The notes: a model not told the origin generated them from the letters alone. Positions 17,887 to 26,714 are shown, counted from the first letter of the stretch. The stretch is 64,000 nucleotides of DNA from CAJCIT01 sp963771305 (GCA_963771305.1 CAVYTS010000039.1:124001-188000); one strand, 5' to 3'. Translations and numbers: made by a program.

Positions 17887-19458
17887 CTAGAGCGGCATCA
17901 GTCCGTGCTTCTTCGCCGGGCGGAGTTCCCGTTTCGTGTGCAAATACTCCAGCGCCTGCGCCACGTGCCGCCTGGTCAACGACGGCTCGATCACGGCGTC
18001 TACCAGACGCCGGCCGGCCGCCACATACGGGTTGGAGAACACGTCGCGGTACCTCTCCACGAGTTCCTTCCGTTTGGCCGCTTTATCCTCTGCCTCTTGA
18101 ATCTCCTTTCGGAAGACGATTTCGGCAGCCCCTTCGGCGCCCATGACGGCCACTTCCGCGGTCGGCCACGCAAACACGCGATCGGCGCCAAGGTCCTTCC
18201 CGCACATGGCTAGATAGGCTCCCCCATAACATTTCCTCAGAATGACCGTGACCTTCGGAACAGTCGCCGCCGAGTACGCGAAGAGCATCTTTGCTCCGTG
18301 ACGGATGATGCCGCCATACTCCTGCTCGACTCCCGGCAGGAAACCGGGTACATCCACAAACGTCACCAGCGGAATGTTGAAGGCGTTGCAGAACCGGATG
18401 AAGCGTGCAGCCTTGTTTGAGGCGTTAATGTCCAACACTCCCGCCATCACGGAAGGCTGATTAGCAATGATACCCACGCTCCGCCCGGTGATCCGAGCAA
18501 ACCCCACCACGATGTTCATCGCATAGCCGGACTGCACTTCGAGAAAATCTCCGAAATCGACCACGGGCGTAATCACGTTCCTTACGTCGTAGCCTTTTTT
18601 GACATCTACCGGAACCGCTTCATCCAGCTCCGCTTGGGGATTTACTTCGCTGGGGCCATCCAACTCAGGCGGGTCCTCCAGGTTGTTCGACGGCAGAAAG
18701 CTCAGCAGCTTCTGGCAGAGCTCTATGGCGTGGGAATCGTCATCGGCAATGAAGTGAATCACCCCCGACTTTGACATGTGAGTTTCCGCACCTCCCAATT
18801 GTTCAGCCGTTACCTCTTCGCCCGTCACGCCCTTGATCACTTGCGGACCCGTGATGAACATCTGCGCCTGGCGAGTTTGAATAACGAAGTCAGTCAGGGC
18901 CGGGCTATACGCCGCTCCGCCTGCACACGGACCACAGATGAGAGAGATCTGGGGAACCGAACCGGAGAGCATGACGTTTTCATAGAAAACTTTGCCATAT
19001 CCCGACAGCGAGTCGATGCCTTCCTGCACCCGCGCGCCGCCGGAATCGTTGATGAAGATAAACGGCGAGCCCGTGTTCAGGGAGTGCTGCATGATTTCGG
19101 CCACTTTGATGGAGTGCACCTCACCGGCGGATCCGCCCGCCACCGTGAAGTCCTGGCTCGCCAGGTGGACCAGCCGCCCATCCACGCAAGCGGCGCCGGT
19201 CACAACGCCGTCGGCGGGCATGGACTTGTCTTCCATCCCAAACATGGTGGAGCGGTGTTCGGCAAACAAACCCGTTTCGTCAAAACTGTCGGGATCGATC
19301 AGCGCCTCGATCCGTTCGCGCGCGGTCATTTTTCCCGCTTGGCGCTGCTTCTCGAGCTTGTCTGCGCCGCCGCCCAGCATTACCTCGGCGCGGCGCGCCT
19401 TCAGCTCGTCAACCTTCTTCTCCATGGGGCTTGTGGTTTTCTCGTCCAGGGTCGTCAT
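17887..19458 (-). CDS. Carboxyltransferase subunit, methylmalonyl-CoA/propionyl-CoA type (12S)
   Basis: 523 residues with two crotonase-fold halves. The N-half oxyanion region is INDSGGARVQEGIDSL with GPCAGGAAYSPAL; the C-half has FVDVPGFLPGVEQEYGG and KCYGGAYLAMCGKDLGADR. This is the acyl-CoA carboxyltransferase that moves CO2 between biotin and propionyl-CoA/methylmalonyl-CoA. The same subunit type serves in propionyl-CoA carboxylase, methylmalonyl-CoA decarboxylase and transcarboxylase; the neighbouring 5S subunit and the absence of a biotin carboxylase gene here favour transcarboxylase. Confidence 0.92.
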   Translation of the reverse strand: MTTLDEKTTSPMEKKVDELKARRAEVMLGGGADKLEKQRQAGKMTARERIEALIDPDSFDETGLFAEHRSTMFGMEDKSMPADGVVTGAACVDGRLVHLASQDFTVAGGSAGEVHSIKVAEIMQHSLNTGSPFIFINDSGGARVQEGIDSLSGYGKVFYENVMLSGSVPQISLICGPCAGGAAYSPALTDFVIQTRQAQMFITGPQVIKGVTGEEVTAEQLGGAETHMSKSGVIHFIADDDSHAIELCQKLLSFLPSNNLEDPPELDGPSEVNPQAELDEAVPVDVKKGYDVRNVITPVVDFGDFLEVQSGYAMNIVVGFARITGRSVGIIANQPSVMAGVLDINASNKAARFIRFCNAFNIPLVTFVDVPGFLPGVEQEYGGIIRHGAKMLFAYSAATVPKVTVILRKCYGGAYLAMCGKDLGADRVFAWPTAEVAVMGAEGAAEIVFRKEIQEAEDKAAKRKELVERYRDVFSNPYVAAGRRLVDAVIEPSLTRRHVAQALEYLHTKRELRPAKKHGLMPL

Positions 19459-19471
19459 GATTTCCCTCTCT

Positions 19472-20998
19472 TCAGACTGGCGAAACTGTCACTCTATGGC
19501 TCGAGCCATTGACTTTCACGTCATACGTAATGGGCCCGCGCAATGCGCCGTGTCCGTTATCGGCTGGGGCCGCTTGCACGGCGGCGGGAGCGGGGGCAGG
19601 CGCCATCTTCGCGTTTGGATCTTTTCCCAGGTTCTTGGGCCCCAGGTCGCGTGTCCCAAAAAACTTGGGCGCCACTTGCGGAAACATGGCGTAGGTGAGC
19701 ACGTCTTCGTCTGTACCGTTGCAACCCTTCAACTGGATGGCCGCTTCCCTCAGTTCATGCCACTCGGGTTTCAGTAACTCCGCCGGACGAATCTCGATCG
19801 GTTCTTTCTTGGCTTGCTTGGCCGCCTGCTCGATCAGTTGGCGATCCCGCAACCCGATCGTGGCGCCGTAGTAGCCCAGCATCAAATCGGCGAATTCACC
19901 CGTGAGCACCTTGTAGCGGCCCATCATCACATTGAAGACCGCCTGTGTTCCGACGATCTGGCTGGAGGGCGTCACTAGAGGTGGATACCCAGCGTCCTTC
20001 CGAACGCGGGGCACTTCTTCCAGTACCTCTTTCATCTTGTCGCCCGCTCCCTGCTGCTTCAGCTGGCTTTCCATATTCGAGATCATGCCGCCCGGAATCT
20101 GGCTGTCGAAGATCTCGGTTTCCACACCCGTGATGTTCGAAAGGAACTCAGCGTAGCGGGGCCGGACTTTGAGGAAATAGTGCTTGAGATTGAGCAGCCG
20201 CTGCTTGTCGAGGTTGGTCGTGTACCCCGTGCCTTCCAGCATCTCCACCAAGCTCTCGGTCGGGTTGTGCCCGGGGCCCAGGCTCAGGGAGCTGATCGCA
20301 GTGTCCACGCAATCCGCACCAGCCTCGATCGCCTTCATCAAGCTCACCATGGTTACTCCGGTGGTCGCGTGCACGTGCACTTGAACGCGCACAGACTCGC
20401 CGCAGGCTACCTTGATGCCCCTCACGATGTCGTAGGCCGGTTGCGGTTTCAGCAGCGCGGCCATGTCTTTGATGCAGATGGAATCGCAGCCGAGTTCCAG
20501 CAGCCGCTCCGCCATTTCGACGAACTGTGTGGTCGTGTGCAGTGGGCTCACCGTGTAACAGATAGTCCCCTGCGCGTGCTTCCCCGCCCTGCGCACTGCA
20601 GCAACCGAACGGCGTAGGTTCCGGATGTCATTCAGTGCGTCGAAGACCCGGAATACGTCCATGCCGTTCTCAGCCGATTTCTCGACGAACCGGTCCACCA
20701 CCGTATCTTCGTAATGCCGGTACCCCAGCAGGTTCTGCCCGCGAAGCAGCATCTGCAGGCGCGTGTTCGGCATCAGCTTGCGGAACGTTCTCAACCGCTC
20801 CCAGGGGTCTTCATTAAGGAACCGAATGCAGGAGTCGTAGGTCGCCCCACCCCAACACTCCACCGACCAGAAGCCGGCTTGATCGAGATCGGCGCAAGCG
20901 GGGATCATATCTTCGATCGACATGCGCGTGGCCATCAGGCTCTGGTGCGCATCTCTGAGGATTAGTTCTGTGACATCAATGTGTTTTGGCATAGTCAT
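19472..20998 (-). CDS. Pyruvate/oxaloacetate carboxyltransferase subunit (5S type)
   Basis: 508 residues; HMGL-like TIM barrel plus the conserved carboxylase domain. Active-site marks: ELILRDAHQSLMATRM (metal-binding Asp), RGQNLLGYRHY, CIKDMAALLKP (the carbamylated lysine region) and the metal ligands in VHVHATTGV. The 80-residue C-terminus ends in an Ala/Pro-rich tail without a biotin site, so the carrier is the separate 130-residue protein encoded downstream. It transfers CO2 between pyruvate/oxaloacetate and biotin. First gene of the nine-gene operon; translation could start at either of two adjacent ATGs (MTMPKHID). Confidence 0.9.
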   Translation of the reverse strand: MTMPKHIDVTELILRDAHQSLMATRMSIEDMIPACADLDQAGFWSVECWGGATYDSCIRFLNEDPWERLRTFRKLMPNTRLQMLLRGQNLLGYRHYEDTVVDRFVEKSAENGMDVFRVFDALNDIRNLRRSVAAVRRAGKHAQGTICYTVSPLHTTTQFVEMAERLLELGCDSICIKDMAALLKPQPAYDIVRGIKVACGESVRVQVHVHATTGVTMVSLMKAIEAGADCVDTAISSLSLGPGHNPTESLVEMLEGTGYTTNLDKQRLLNLKHYFLKVRPRYAEFLSNITGVETEIFDSQIPGGMISNMESQLKQQGAGDKMKEVLEEVPRVRKDAGYPPLVTPSSQIVGTQAVFNVMMGRYKVLTGEFADLMLGYYGATIGLRDRQLIEQAAKQAKKEPIEIRPAELLKPEWHELREAAIQLKGCNGTDEDVLTYAMFPQVAPKFFGTRDLGPKNLGKDPNAKMAPAPAPAAVQAAPADNGHGALRGPITYDVKVNGSSHRVTVSPV

Positions 20999-21601
20999 CC
21001 TGGACGCAGGTCACGATTGGTTCGCTGCGATTCGCTGTAGCGGGACAGAAGGCCGGCGGTCGAAAGTGAAGCAGCGGCCTGAGGCATACCATCCGGGGCT
21101 CTAAGGTCGCTCCACTAAGAGTCGAGTCTATCGTGAGTGACTCGATGGATCGGGATTCAATCAGCCGCCGAAACCCTTCCTGTCGCTGTGCTTCATTTGC
21201 GCTCAACTCGTCCCTCTACTATCAGTTCGCGGAACGGGGCGACCGATAGATATACTTAAGCAATCGGATCTCCAGGGTCCGGTATTTCCTTCCCATTGAA
21301 AACACTCGGGTTGCGGGCTAGGCAGGCCTTCGCGGAGTGACCTGGTGCGCCAATTAGCGCATCAAAATGGCTGGGGCTCGGGATGTGCGCTGAGAGGCGA
21401 TCATCTTCGCTCGCGAGACTGCATCGAACGAGCCGTGACGGAAGACATCCGCTCCGTCGAAAATCATCCAGAATCGTAGTGTGGTGCGGGCCAGAATCCC
21501 CTCCCTCACGGTCGGGGTTCCGTGCTGGAGTTTTGACACGTTGGGCGCAACTCTTCGGCGCTTTGATTTATTCGAGGTGTTTCCGCATCGTTTGGGAGTG
21601 A
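20999..21601 (-). other. Upstream region of the propionate operon, no gene seen
   Basis: About 600 bases without a convincing gene. The part next to the 5S gene must hold the operon promoter. I looked for a cobalamin riboswitch (the operon depends on B12) and saw none of its conserved core. A 61-residue frame on the minus strand ending at 21354 (ILARTTLRFWMIFDGADVFR) has protein-like composition but no recognisable family. Confidence 0.4.
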
Positions 21602-21739
21602 CTAGGCGGCCTTTTTGGGCTCGCCGGCGAGGGTAGCGACGACTTTCTTCTCGACGACACCGTCACCCGTGCAGAACTGAGCCAGTTTTTTCGCATTCGC
21701 GAGGTGGGCTTGGTTGAAGACAAGATCGCGTGAAAAAAC

Positions 21740-21955
21740 GAAACTCTCATGAGGGGCGTCCGTTCACCCCAGCCTATGAAAATGTGTGCGATGGTGGGCC
21801 CAGGCGGGAGCAGGTGGGCGGTATGGCTAATGGAGCAGTCGAACCGATAACGAAACTGGTCAGGCCGACATGGTGAATCCCCGAATGGAGCAGTTGAGGC
21901 GAGGAAGAAGATATACCTGAAGATGTGGGCTGTTCTTCCGCCGGGAAAGGAGGAC
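21740..21955 (+). ncRNA. Candidate bridge-RNA region of the IS110 element
   Basis: IS110-group elements encode a structured bridge RNA in the non-coding end before the recombinase gene (known for IS621). Here the corresponding 220 bases hold a near-repeat, AATGGAGCAGTCGA at about 21830 and AATGGAGCAGTTGA at about 21883, which could be the paired guide loops. I have not folded it; this is a positional inference. Confidence 0.3.
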
Positions 21956-21960
21956 AGACG

Positions 21961-23232
21961 ATGATAGGTGCAGCGATGGAGCGATGCGCCGGAATCGAGG
22001 TGGGAAAGAAGATTCTGTCGGTCTGCATGATGAGCGGGCCTCTGGACGGAGAGGCGCGCGTGGAAAGGCGACGATTCGGAAGCATCAGGGCTGATTGGGA
22101 GTCGTTGCGGGATTGGGTGAAAGCGGAACGCATCACACCTGTGGTGATGGAATCCACCGGTTCCTACTGGAAGCCGGTCTTCAACGAGTTGGAGGGGAGC
22201 GTGAAGGTCTAGCTTGCCAATCCGCAGGAAGTGAAGAACCGCAAAGGCCACAAAAGTGACGATAAAGACGGCAGGAGGCTGGCGCATCTGTTGCGGCATG
22301 CCATGATTCACCCCCGTTTCATACCACCGCGGGCGATTCGCGAGTTGCGCGATCTGACCCGAAGACGTAGGAAGCTGCTGGGGGTCGCTACCGCCGAGAA
22401 GAAGCGCGTCCAGAAGGTGCTGGAGGATGGCAACGTGAAACTGGGCAACGTGCTCACGGATGTGTTGGGTGTGTCCGGGCAGTTGATGCTGGATGCACGG
22501 TTGAAAGGCAAAGCGCAGCGGGCCGAGATTGCGCAGTTCGCCAAAGCAGGAGCAAAGAAGAAGATTCCTGAGATCGTTCGAGCGCTGGAAGGGCACCAGA
22601 TGAGGGATCACCACCGGCGAATGATCCGATACAGCTTGCAGCACATGATGTTTCTCGAAGAACAGATCGCGGAGTTGGATCGCGACATCGTCGCCCCGAT
22701 TCACCCAGCGGGTCTGGACGAGGCCTGGCAACTGATCCAGACGGTTCCCGGTATTCAGGACCGCAGCGCGGCCAGCATCCTGGCTGAGACCGGAGCGGAC
22801 ATGAAACAATTTCCGACAGCCAAGGATTTGAGTTCCTGGGCGGGACTCTGTCCGGGCAACAACCGGAGCGCGGGCAAGAACAAGAGCAGTCACACGACCG
22901 GCGGGAATCCCTGGCTGCGAGGCGCACTCACCGAATGCGCCTGGGCCGCAGCGGCCACCAAGAACTGTTTTCTCAAAGATAAGTTCTGGCGTCTGACCAG
23001 TCGATCGGGTGGTGAGAAAGCACCCGCCCTCATTGCGGTTGCACATGTCATGCTGCTCCTGATCTATCAGGTGCTCGAAAAACGCCAGCCGTTCGACAAC
23101 CGACAGACACCGCCACTGGACGACCGGCAGAGGCAGCGTATGATCCGACATCATGTCCGACGCCTCGGCAAACTCGGCATTTCCATTCACCGCATCGCCT
23201 CCGTCCCTGCCCAACCTGATGCTCCTAATTGA
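21961..23232 (+). pseudogene. IS110-family transposase with an in-frame amber codon
   Basis: Start ATG preceded by GGAGG at eight bases. The RuvC-like DEDD half contains CAGIEVGKKILSVCMM, VVMESTGSYW and SDDKDGRRLAHLLRHA; the C-terminal serine half has TVPGIQDRSAASILAETG and WAGLCPGNNRSAGKNKSS. A TAG at 22210-22212 interrupts the block that should read KVxLANPQEVKNRKGHK; TGG to TAG is the simplest change. The first acidic residue of DEDD is Glu instead of the usual Asp. Together these suggest an inactive copy. About 424 residues if read through. Confidence 0.85.
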
Positions 23233-24155
23233 TTGAAAACCCGTGGTCCGAACTGTATTTTCGGAAGAAGCCAAACCGGGCTGGATCGAATGTGGCATTT
23301 TGCTGTATGTGCGCCAATGCAATGCCTTTAAGCTGCTCAAGCGCGTGCAATTCCTTGTCCTGGCGGGCTTGTTGCGCGAGGCGAAATTCCCGCATGGTCT
23401 TGGAAAAGGAGTTTTGGAAGCGCGAATCGTAGAGCGAAACCAGATGCATGGGATCGCCGCTAGCGTCGAGCAAGCCCTCCATGGTGTCCTTCAGCAGTCC
23501 TTCCTTGGCTTAGACCATGAATTCGGCGGTGCGCAACATATCGAGCCGGAACTGGATGTCGGCGGCGCGACGTGCCAGGACGGTTTCGAAGTCGCCGACT
23601 GGATCGAGATCCTTGACGATGCCGTCGATGAAGCACTGGTAGCGTTGCGATTCCTCTTCGGTTCTGAAGTGTTTGGTTACGTCAGCAGCGAAGAGGCCGT
23701 GCTTGACGGCGTTCTTGGAAGAAGACTCGCGGCCGGCTGGAGTCTTTGGGCCCGTGCTCTTCTGACTATTGATTCTGTTACTGCGTGTTTTATCGCCGGC
23801 TTCCGGGTCTAAGTTCGTTGGCCCTTGGTCTGAGGGTTTGTCTTGATCTTGATTTTGCTGCATGGTTTCCTTTCTGCTCTGATTTGTCATGAAACTGTTC
23901 GGTCCTAGATTCCGGCGAAGGCTGAGCGTCGACAGTCTACTTTCTGAGATCTCTGCGCTACGCCGCTAAATCAGGCGCCCATCACGGCAGCAACTTGTCC
24001 GCTGAGGATGCCGGCGATGTTGAACGCAAAGGCGTTATGGGGCTCAGATTTATTTCTTCCGTTTGTCACCGGCCGACAGGGATGCAGGAAGTGCGACTAG
24101 AGCGAGTGAGACTGAGTACCTCTTATCTGGCAAAGAGCTACGATCAAAAGGAGGT

Positions 24156-24410
24156 ATGAGAATTCCAGAAATCGACGCCGCCTCAGACATCCACTGGATG
24201 GCTTGCGAACTCATCGAACAAACTCCCGGCAAGGTCTCGGGTCGGCCCGTCGTGCGCGGAACGCGGATTATGCCCGACCCCATTGTGAACAGCTACGACC
24301 TGGGCGACAGCATCGAGGAGATTCGTGAAGGATTCCCTACCCTTTCCATTGCTCAGATCCAGCGCCTGATCGACTTTGCCCACGCTCAGCGCCGGCAGCG
24401 CACTGCGTGA
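24156..24410 (+). CDS. DUF433 antitoxin-like protein
   Basis: About 84 residues. The DUF433 signature is complete: ELIEQTPGKVSGRPVVRGTR, then PDPIVNSYDLGDSIEEIREG and the HTH-like LSIAQIQRLIDFAHAQ. DUF433 proteins are predicted antitoxins partnered with DUF5615 PIN-like proteins. The start shown follows AAAAGGAGGT very closely; an ATG at 24198 is a fair alternative. The TGA overlaps the GTG of the toxin-like gene (GTGA), the usual coupling for this pair. Confidence 0.8.
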   Translation: MRIPEIDAASDIHWMACELIEQTPGKVSGRPVVRGTRIMPDPIVNSYDLGDSIEEIREGFPTLSIAQIQRLIDFAHAQRRQRTA

Positions 24411-24756
24411 AGGTGCTGCTTGACGGAACCTCGATCACCCTCTCCGAAAACACCTCGGTACGCATGAAGTGTTCACAGCCAGTTATAAAGGTTGGGATGG
24501 CTTCAAACACGGCAGGCTCCTAGACGCCGCCGAAGAAGACGGTTTTGATGTGCTCCTTACGGGCGATCAATCGCTTCCATACGAGCAGAACTTGACGGGT
24601 CGACGACTGGCGATTGTGGCGCTCTCCTCGGTCGAATGGCGCATCGTGAAGGACTACTTGCCGCAAATCATCGCTGCCGTCGACAACGCAGCCCCCGGTT
24701 CATTTCGGACGGTGGACTGTGGCACGTTCAGCCGGAAGGAGGCCACTGACGAGTAG
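24407..24756 (+). pseudogene. DUF5615 PIN-like toxin with a -1 frameshift
   Basis: The GTG start opens VKVLLD, matching the family N-terminus MKVLLDENL. Within 24424-24430 one base is missing relative to the expected DEN codons; after it the correct frame reads LDHPLRKHLGTHEVFTASYK, then GFDVLLTGDQSLPYEQN with the conserved PIN-like Asp. The rest is intact to the stop. The antitoxin gene just upstream is complete. Damage could be real or a base-call error. Confidence 0.75.
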
Positions 24757-25007
24757 ACCCTCTGTTGCACAAACGGCCCCTTGTGCAACGTCCCGCGGTT
24801 TCAGCCCGGCCTCGCGTTTTCGCTGTCCGATTGATGACATGCGCTAGCTTGGAGCGCGATGCAACGAGCGCTTAAGTGCCTGGGTAACCTATAGGGGAAA
24901 CCCGGGATAGTGTAGGGGCGCACTCCAGATTGTCGGGCCACGCCAGAGTAGTACCAGATTGCGCCGAGGTCTCTCGGAGAAAATGTGCGCCTGGCCCCAT
25001 TTCCTGG

Positions 25008-25311
25008 GCCGGTGGTCACCTCGTTGGCCGGCTTTGCCTTTCGCCGGCCCCAGCCGCCGGGCGCTCGGATGGCGATTCCGGCCGCCTTCAAATAGCCGGC
25101 TGCCGTCTCTCGGCGGACGCCCGTGGCCTCTTCAATCCGGCGCAGCGCCCAGCCTAGTTGGCCCAGCGCGATGACTTGTTTCTTCTTCTCTTCGTTCAAG
25201 ACATTGCTCACATCGACGCAGGGTAATCCTTGCGTCGGAGTCAATGTCCTGACTACGTTCTCATTGGCCGGTTTTCAGGTGACCACCATTGGCCGCTTTT
25301 GGGTGACCGCC
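25008..25311 (-). mobile_element. Remnant of an IS21-family element (istA 5' end and left terminus)
   Basis: The minus strand encodes DVSNVLNEEKKKQVIALGQL, then GWALRRIEEATGVRRETAAG and GGWGRRKAKPANEVTT, the helix-turn-helix start of an IstA transposase; similarity stops abruptly at about 25008. Upstream of it, two tandem motifs, ATTGGCCGGTTTTCAGGTGA at 25263 and ATTGGCCGCTTTTGGGTGA at 25288, are the repeated binding sites found at IS21 ends. The rest of the element is gone. The 370 bases from 25212 to 25581 hold these repeats and otherwise no gene. Confidence 0.65.
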
Positions 25312-25581
25312 GAGGGATTGAATCGTAGTGATATCCGTTATACAGCGTCGTCGTGGCGTTGTACTTGTTGGCGGGCGCCTCTATCGATCCGCGTGTTTTT
25401 CCGCACAAGCAAACTGCGTCGTTCGTCTAGGTGTCCACGAAGTACCCACGACTATGCTTCTTAGGTTGCCAGCGTTGGGTATGCGTCATTGGTGAGAGTA
25501 GAATGTTGACGTGATTTCCCAAGATGACTTGAAGACTGTAGGAAGCTGGGCCGCTCCAATCTGCAGGCGATAGGACCGTTA

Positions 25582-25954
25582 ATGGGGGTACTGATTGGGG
25601 CTTGGCTGTCGCGGTCATGGGACCGGCGGAAATGGATCAGTGACAACAGAAAGCAGGAATTCCGTGAATTGCTCGTGGCCCTGACTGATGGAACCGTTGC
25701 TTTGAATGCGCGGCACCAATGTCTAAATTGGCTTCTGTTCCAAAGAGGTAGCTGACGAAGCCAGGCTTAAACTCGACCTGGCGACTAGGGTGCTGAAGAG
25801 TCGCATCTACGTTGCCGAGGATCTTAAAGAGTTGAAGGTACAGGAAGTGTGGTTGGAAGCGATATCCTCCGTCAACCCTACCGGCAATCTGGATAAGTTC
25901 GACGAAGACTTTGAGGCAGTCAGGGAGTCTATTGTTGAGCGGGCGACAAATTAG
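25582..25954 (+). pseudogene. Membrane-anchored hypothetical protein with a frameshift
   Basis: The first frame reads MGVLIGAWLSRSWDRRKWIS, DNRKQEFRELLVALTDGT and stops at 25753. The next frame, overlapping the break near 25730-25742, continues KEVADEARLKLDLATRVLKS and EDLKELKVQEVWLEAISSVN to a TAG at 25952. The joined product of about 123 residues has a short N-terminal hydrophobic anchor followed by a charged helical domain, a common pattern for small anchored proteins of unknown function. One extra base explains the break. Confidence 0.55.
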
Positions 25955-26714
25955 TCGTGCTTGTTGCCGTGGCTGGCGGCGGACAGGCATCATGCTAGGT
26001 AAGGACGATAAGCTCAGACGCCACGCCGAGAGGCCGAAGAGGTCAGCCCGACGGAAACTCTTGGCGAAATCAGCCAACCTGTCGAAGCGCTCTGACGTGC
26101 TGGAGAATCGCGCATTCGAGGGCACATTTCTCAACGCTTGCCGGAGAACGCGCCTTGTGTCGTGCCCGGACCGGACGAGGTCATGGCTCTGCGCCTCCTG
26201 CGCCGCTGCATCCGCGCCTGCCGGGCCTTTGGCGACGGCCAGCCGTCGAGTTTTGGAAGACCGATTCCAACGCAACTGGCGCCCCTGGCGTTTCGAAGGC
26301 GGCTCCGCCACCGCTTCCCCTAGCCGCTTCACGACGTTCATCTTCAAAACGAAACTTCGATGAGCGGGATCCGATCATTCCCTCTAATAGAAGATACGCG
26401 CCACTGTCTTACGCGCGTTGTTGTCTTGGGAGGGCCGGACGTAGGCATCCTGCTCCGAAGCGGAGAGCGGCGCGGGTCTGGGGACCTGCCCCACCCGCTC
26501 GAGTCGAGTTTTCGGAAGAACCTCGATGAGCGGGATCTGTTCATCCCCGCTAATGAAAATGCGACGACCCAACCAGGGCTTCCCCATGTTCCCGGGCTTG
26601 CGGGGTAAACACCCCGCCGCAGGTTGGCAACCCGCCCCACAATTTTCGGAAGAAACTCGCGAACCTGTTGGAGCGCGCATTTAAGGCCGGAGTAGTACTC
26701 TTCGAAGTGACGCT
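25955..26714. other. Gene-free mosaic of short degenerate repeats
   Basis: No convincing gene in 760 bases. The segment TTCGATGAGCGGGATC, followed by TCAT..CCC.CTAAT, occurs at about 26356 and, slightly changed, at about 26531. TTTTCGGAAGAA occurs at 26512 and 26643. A palindromic unit at 26472 matches one at 30495. Frames through it are arginine/alanine-rich and disagree with each other. It looks like accumulated fragments of dispersed repeats. Confidence 0.45.

Larger units (their letters stand above)
21737..23233 (+). mobile_element. IS110-family insertion sequence
   Basis: The element is bounded by TGAAAA at 21731-21736 and again at 23234-23239; these direct repeats come from the interrupted gene and could be target duplication or homology with the element ends. 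There are no terminal inverted repeats, as is normal for IS110. It carries about 220 non-coding bases on the left followed by the transposase gene. Length is about 1.5 kb. Exact ends are inferred from the restored reading frame of the host gene. Confidence 0.75.
21602..23890 (-). pseudogene. Acidobacterial conserved hypothetical gene split by IS110 and carrying a nonsense codon
   Basis: The 5' part starts MTNQSRKETMQQNQ and contains the block NSQKSTGPKTPAGRESSSKN, AVKHGLFAAD, common in a repeated acidobacterial family of unknown function. An in-frame TAA lies at 23510-23512; the same frame then continues (AKEGLLKDTMEGLLDASGD) to RKYSSDHGFS at the IS edge. On the other side of the IS the frame resumes as FSRDLVFNQAHLANAKKLAQ and ends at a TAG at 21602. 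Both flanks read TTT TCA in the same phase, so removing the IS restores one frame of about 260 residues. Gene function unknown. Confidence 0.8.

Noticed and set aside
20976..21206. A 76-codon minus frame overlapping the start of the 5S gene
   Set aside because: It overlaps the first gene of the operon in another frame and has no protein-like features; the 5S start with its family N-terminus is certain.
20999..21601. Cobalamin riboswitch before the B12-dependent mutase operon
   Set aside because: I looked for the conserved core elements and did not find them; absence should be confirmed with a covariance model.
21568..23340. A 590-codon open frame on the minus strand
   Set aside because: It is antisense to the IS110 transposase, whose own frame matches the family throughout; the antisense product is Arg/Pro/Ser/His-rich without motifs.
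25911..26363. Frames of 150 codons (plus) and 236 codons (minus, 25637-26347)
   Set aside because: Composition is biased and the minus frame runs across the reconstructed anchored-protein gene in antisense; no motif supports either.
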